A stretch of 64,000 nt of DNA, taken from assembly GCA_025210805.1 (NCBI GenBank), contig JAOAQX010000034.1, forward strand, positions 114,736 to 178,735. Direction: 5' to 3'. Positions 61,342 to 64,000 of the stretch are shown here, one piece after another. The translations under genes were made by a program, and so were the position numbers. Within the stretch, counting starts at the first letter, position 1, and every line of letters begins with the position of its first letter. The notes below the pieces were generated by a model. The model was not told the DNA's origin. It was given only the letters and a program-made list of their open reading frames with translations, and did not search any database. The stretch comes from Flavobacteriales bacterium (GTDB taxonomy: Bacteria > Bacteroidota > Bacteroidia > Flavobacteriales > CAJXXR01).

Positions 61342-62661
61342 TTATTCTCTATAATCCTCATTATCCGTTCCATTATTAGCATCTGGTAAAACAATGATTC
61401 CAGAGTTGTTAACTGCTTTTCCATTTGCATCTTGATACGCTGAATTTGGAGTCGCATCAGCATTATCATGTAATCCATCATTATCTAAATCAGAATTGGT
61501 AAATGTAAAACCTGACTCTTGTTGATCAATAAGTCCATCATTATCAGAATCGGCATCTAAGAAATCAAAAAGATTATCCCCATCCGTATCAGCAGGATTT
61601 GTTAATCCATTATTTCCATAAGCTTGGAGTTTTCCTTGGGCATCTGTCTGTGTACCTGGGGCAATATAATTAGAAGAAGTTTGAAACTCCACATTATCAG
61701 GTATTCCATCATTGTCAGAATCAAGATCCATACTGTTCTCAAGACCATCACCATCAATATCTTTGGCTTCTAGTTCTAATGCAAAAGCATCAATAAAATT
61801 TCCGAAAGATGGATGGGAACTAATATAGGCTTGAAACTCAAATCTTACCGTAGTAATTCCCGCAGGAACATGATATGATCCTGAATATACTTGCCATGCT
61901 GAAGAATGGGTATAAACGGTATCAACGGCAATGAGATTTCCTATTGGTCCTATTTTGATAATCATAGCATCTGTTCGTGCTGCACCAGTGATGTCTTCTA
62001 CCCGACCTTTATGAGCAATGGACCAATTCACGGTATAATTCTCAACGACTGAAACATCTTGGTACAAAGACGCATTTTCATCGGCATTTAATTCTGCAAA
62101 ATAGCTTCCTTCGTAAGGCTGTGTGTTTGCAAAACCAGCTACTGCCAATTCTATTTTTCCCTGAGTGTTTGTTGTTGACCAATAAGGTACATTTGCATGG
62201 TTCACATGAGTCCAACCAGGCGACGCATTAGGAAAACTGGCTCCATTGGCAAGAATTTCAAAACCTGGATTTGAGGGGAGACTTACCGTTACGTTATCAT
62301 TGGAATTTAAAATACCATCTCCATCGATGTCTTGATCTATATCATTTGGAATTCCGTCGTTATCTAAATCAATAAAAATACATCCATCATATTTTAATGC
62401 CTCCCAATCACTTCCATTATAAAAAGAAATTGCCCCCTCACTGGTACAACAATCATTACAATAAACTACTAGACCTTCCGCAGGGTTCTGAATTGCAATA
62501 AGCTCCGTAAAACTTAATCTAGGAGGTAAAAAGCCCTTATTTGTTGAGCTTAAATCTAATATTGAGGAGCCATCAGGAGTGGTTGTACCTATTCCAACTT
62601 GGCTATATATCACTTGTGCATTTAATAACATTACACAAGAAAGAAATACTTTGTTAATCAT
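61342..62661 (-). CDS. Secreted thrombospondin type 3 repeat protein
   Basis: A 439-residue exported protein with a signal peptide (VFLSCVMLLNAQVIYS) and the Flavobacteriia surface opening QVGIGTTTPDGSSILDLS. Asp-rich calcium-binding TSP3 units flank a jelly-roll-like central domain (residues about 130-290): DLDNDGIPNDIDQDIDGDG near 97-115, then DIDGDGLENSMDLDSDNDGI and DTDGDNLFDFLDADSDNDG later. The C-terminus ends ANNGTDNEDYRE, with no type IX sorting domain, so the gene may be a shortened form or use another anchor. Its leader is an 8-base tandem repeat ending at the ATG. Confidence 0.85.
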   Translation of the reverse strand: MINKVFLSCVMLLNAQVIYSQVGIGTTTPDGSSILDLSSTNKGFLPPRLSFTELIAIQNPAEGLVVYCNDCCTSEGAISFYNGSDWEALKYDGCIFIDLDNDGIPNDIDQDIDGDGILNSNDNVTVSLPSNPGFEILANGASFPNASPGWTHVNHANVPYWSTTNTQGKIELAVAGFANTQPYEGSYFAELNADENASLYQDVSVVENYTVNWSIAHKGRVEDITGAARTDAMIIKIGPIGNLIAVDTVYTHSSAWQVYSGSYHVPAGITTVRFEFQAYISSHPSFGNFIDAFALELEAKDIDGDGLENSMDLDSDNDGIPDNVEFQTSSNYIAPGTQTDAQGKLQAYGNNGLTNPADTDGDNLFDFLDADSDNDGLIDQQESGFTFTNSDLDNDGLHDNADATPNSAYQDANGKAVNNSGIIVLPDANNGTDNEDYRE

Positions 62662-62713
62662 TTTTTTGTTTTTTTGTTTCTTTGTTTCTTTGTTTCTTTG
62701 TTTTTTTGTTTTG
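62662..62713 (-). repeat. 8-bp tandem repeat forming the 5' leader of the TSP3 gene
   Basis: On the minus strand, five full octamers CAAARAAA (62669-62708; three are CAAAGAAA and two CAAAAAAA), a 7-base partial unit touching the ATG at 62661, and a 5-base partial at the other end. The tract has no ribosome-binding sequence other than the A-rich repeat. Slippage would change promoter-to-start spacing and the A-rich leader. Confidence 0.9.
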
Positions 62714-62780
62714 ACTCCTTAATCAAATAGAAGTCAAGAAATAGAGCTTTAATTCTATACTATATAGCCCCAATCCAGCT

Positions 62781-63122
62781 TTATAAAAATCTTTTTTTCC
62801 ACTTGGAAATGGTATTTCTACTTATATTAAACTCCAATGCTACACTCAGATTTGAAAGATTATTTTCTTTCTGATACGCCAAAATGTGTTTTATATAATC
62901 TTCACTATAGCTTTTTAAACGCTGTGTCCTTTGGTTATTAGATTCAGGTGAGATTATTTTTTTAATCATACCATTAAGTTGAATCATCTTTCTATAAGTT
63001 ATCTCTTCTGATGGTTCTCTAGAAATCATGTTTAAAAGCTGGTTTCTCTGTTCTGTGGGAATTTTAATAGAATCGTCTTTTAGAAAATCTAGATAAAGTG
63101 TTTTGTAGTTGACACAATTCAT
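62781..63122 (-). CDS. Transposase-like helix-turn-helix protein (no catalytic domain)
   Basis: A 113-residue protein. The last 45 residues form a helix-turn-helix of the IS3/IS630 terminal type (YIKHILAYQKENNLSNLSVALEFNISRNTISKWKKRF), while the N-terminal half is helical (YKTLYLDFLKDD, QRNQLLNMISREPSEEITYRKMIQLN). There is no DDE domain and no second ORF with one nearby, so it is probably a regulator and not a working transposase. Its ATG overlaps the upstream HTH gene's stop by 4 bases. Such paired small HTH genes occur in Chryseobacterium-type genomes as I recall them. Confidence 0.8.
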   Translation of the reverse strand: MNCVNYKTLYLDFLKDDSIKIPTEQRNQLLNMISREPSEEITYRKMIQLNGMIKKIISPESNNQRTQRLKSYSEDYIKHILAYQKENNLSNLSVALEFNISRNTISKWKKRFL

Positions 63123-63571
63123 AATACAGTATTTTTTATTTTTCTTTTCCAGCGATACAAAGTTGTTTTTGGTATCTTATACTTTTCCATAATTTCTTTA
63201 GGACTTAGTTCTCCAGAGACCCATTTATGAAGTATCCAATCAATGATTTCTGGACTATAAAGGTTTTTTCTAAAAACATACGAACTTTCTTCATCGCGTT
63301 CTCCGTTTTTTGATTTAGGCATTTTCGCTGTAGAAGCCGAGGGTTTATACAACTGCAAATGAGTATGATACAACATAAAGAAATTATACTCTAATAACTT
63401 ACACCACTTTAAAACTATATCGGTTTCTAAAGCCTCACTCTCAAACATCTCATAAATTGTTATTTTATCGCATTTGAACAATTCACATGCTCGACCTAAA
63501 TCAAATTCTTGGAGCTCAGTAACTTTTTTTATATGTGTTCCTAAATGTATTTCTTTGAAGTTTTTGATCAT
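63119..63571 (-). CDS. Two-part DNA-binding protein with Cro/HTH-like N-terminus and transposase-like C-terminus
   Basis: A 150-residue protein. Residues about 8-65 resemble a short XRE-like module (LGTHIKKVTELQEFDLGRACELFKCDKITIYEMFESEALETDIVLKWCKLLEYNFF split into short helices). A Ser/Lys linker (PSASTAKMPKSKNGERDEESS) follows. Residues about 100-148 are a second HTH (YSPEIIDWILHKWVSGELSPKEIMEKYKIPKTTLYRWKRKI) with the same fold as its partner's. It is the first gene of a two-gene unit pointing at the TSP3 gene. It lacks any nuclease motif. A role in controlling surface genes is an inference. Confidence 0.8.
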   Translation of the reverse strand: MIKNFKEIHLGTHIKKVTELQEFDLGRACELFKCDKITIYEMFESEALETDIVLKWCKLLEYNFFMLYHTHLQLYKPSASTAKMPKSKNGERDEESSYVFRKNLYSPEIIDWILHKWVSGELSPKEIMEKYKIPKTTLYRWKRKIKNTVL

Positions 63572-63797
63572 TTTTAGATAAAATTGAACAAAAGAGAAAA
63601 AGTAAATTGATGCGTTTTTAACTCTGTAAATAAAACAAATGATTTATCATAGTTTTACCATTAATAACTTACCTTTTCTCTTGATGTAATTTACTGTCAA
63701 TATGATTTTTCATTGCTTAAACACGTCTAAAAAATCTATACAGCAATATTATATACATACAACTAAAGTAACCCTTAACAAATGTGCTTTTGGTAAA

Positions 63798-63821
63798 ATT
63801 TTCCACTTTTTTGTGGAAAAT
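63798..63821. promoter_or_regulatory. Perfect 9-bp inverted repeat, candidate operator
   Basis: ATTTTCCAC pairs with GTGGAAAAT around a TTTTTT spacer. It lies 76 bases upstream of the -7 box of the next gene and in the region between divergent genes. A site for one of the HTH proteins encoded on the left is possible but untested. Confidence 0.45.
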
Positions 63822-63896
63822 GGAATAATCAAAAAATATTACTCGGAATAAAACCGAAATTAACCCAGGTTCATCAATTCAATAAATGACCGTTTC

Positions 63897-63904
63897 TATA
63901 TTTG
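63897..63904 (+). promoter_or_regulatory. -7 element of the gene starting at 63929
   Basis: TATATTTG matches the Bacteroidota TAnnTTTG box, 24 bases before the ATG. The -33 element is not clear. Confidence 0.6.
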
Positions 63905-63928
63905 TCTCGAATTAAAAACAAAAACAAT

Positions 63929-64000
63929 ATGGAAACTAAAAACAACAACATCAAAACTGAAGAAGTTAAAACAGAAAGAATTCAACGACTTCAAAAAAAC
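63929..64000 (+). CDS. Start of a gene cut by the window edge
   Basis: The first 24 codons from ATG 63929 to the end of the window, rich in Lys, Asn, Thr and Glu (METKNNNIKTEEVKTERIQ). The frame is open and it has a good -7 promoter box. Such charged N-termini without a signal peptide suggest a cytoplasmic protein, but no family can be read. Confidence 0.6.
   Translation, partial: METKNNNIKTEEVKTERIQRLQKN

Larger units (their letters stand above)
63572..63928. other. Divergent intergenic region with 9-bp palindrome
   Basis: No gene is seen. The palindrome ATTTTCCAC-TTTTTT-GTGGAAAAT (63798-63821) is perfect over 9 pairs. It could be a hairpin or an operator for the divergent genes. The promoter of the right-hand gene is listed separately. 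Confidence 0.55.

Noticed and set aside
62781..63571. Intact insertion sequence
   Set aside because: There is no catalytic domain and no inverted ends or target duplication around the pair.

Overview
The window looks like a chromosomal stretch of a low-GC member of the Bacteroidota, most likely order Flavobacteriales. The evidence is internal. A secreted protein ends in a type IX secretion (Por) sorting domain. There is a TonB-linked outer-membrane receptor, many lipoproteins with an SxC lipobox, and a LytTR two-component pair. Recognisable promoters carry the Bacteroidota -7 element TAnnTTTG instead of sigma70 boxes, and Shine-Dalgarno sequences are scarce. No rRNA, CRISPR array, integrase or complete insertion sequence is visible; one tRNA (Ala, GGC) is present. 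Most genes are ordinary housekeeping, envelope or transport genes.

Layout, left half. 0.4-2.7 kb: a GT4 glycosyltransferase and a fused heptose isomerase/phosphatase-like enzyme. 2.8-6.9 kb (minus): ApbE lipoprotein, an inactive/active M16 peptidase pair, and a PduO-type cobalamin adenosyltransferase. 7.2-7.9 kb: a frameshifted DUF2971 gene. 8.2-10 kb: a WG-repeat secreted protein. 10.2-14.2 kb: tRNA-Ala, small envelope genes, PhnA-like protein, a holin-like membrane protein, an ACT-like protein and HU, with a hairpin-rich intergenic region before HU. 14.3-25.5 kb: phospholipase C/nuclease-like protein, DUF4056 protein, YitT protein, TonB-type receptor, AraC regulator, two adjoining outer-membrane proteins and a beta-lactamase-fold lipoprotein. 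Two copies of a MITE-like repeat (130-141 bp, 27-bp inverted ends) sit exactly at the ends of two of these genes.

Middle. 26.2-30.7 kb is a complete Mn/Fe/Zn ABC uptake operon led by a DtxR/MntR-type repressor gene; one permease carries its own DtxR-like cytoplasmic domain, and a 16-bp palindrome overlaps the operon promoter. 30.8-36.9 kb: a T9SS cargo protein, serA- and serC-like genes, ferredoxin and acyl-CoA reductase. 37.2-42.3 kb: an aminotransferase, a decayed island around a KilA-N gene, and an AAA ATPase overlapping recQ. 42.3-49.1 kb: DEAD-box helicase, heme A synthase, rsmG, GT2, tgt and an LptF/G permease.

Right. 49.2-57.4 kb: a His-rich lipoprotein, CopD-like protein, GlmU-like protein, CotH-family lipoprotein, PorT-like protein, an unrecognised helical protein, ferritin, nadC, BrkB-family protein and a Crp/Fnr regulator. 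57.7-64 kb is the accessory end: a decayed secreted-protein gene, a TPR histidine kinase with a LytTR regulator, a thrombospondin-type-3 repeat protein whose leader is an 8-bp tandem repeat abutting the start codon, a co-transcribed pair of transposase-like HTH proteins lacking any catalytic domain, and the first 24 codons of another gene.

I did not find a clearly new defence or mobile system. The most promising unexplained items are the HTH pair with the repeat-led TSP3 gene, the paired MITE-like elements, the permease-sensor fusion, and the hairpin cluster upstream of the HU terminator. Family names come from recognition of motifs, not from searches.
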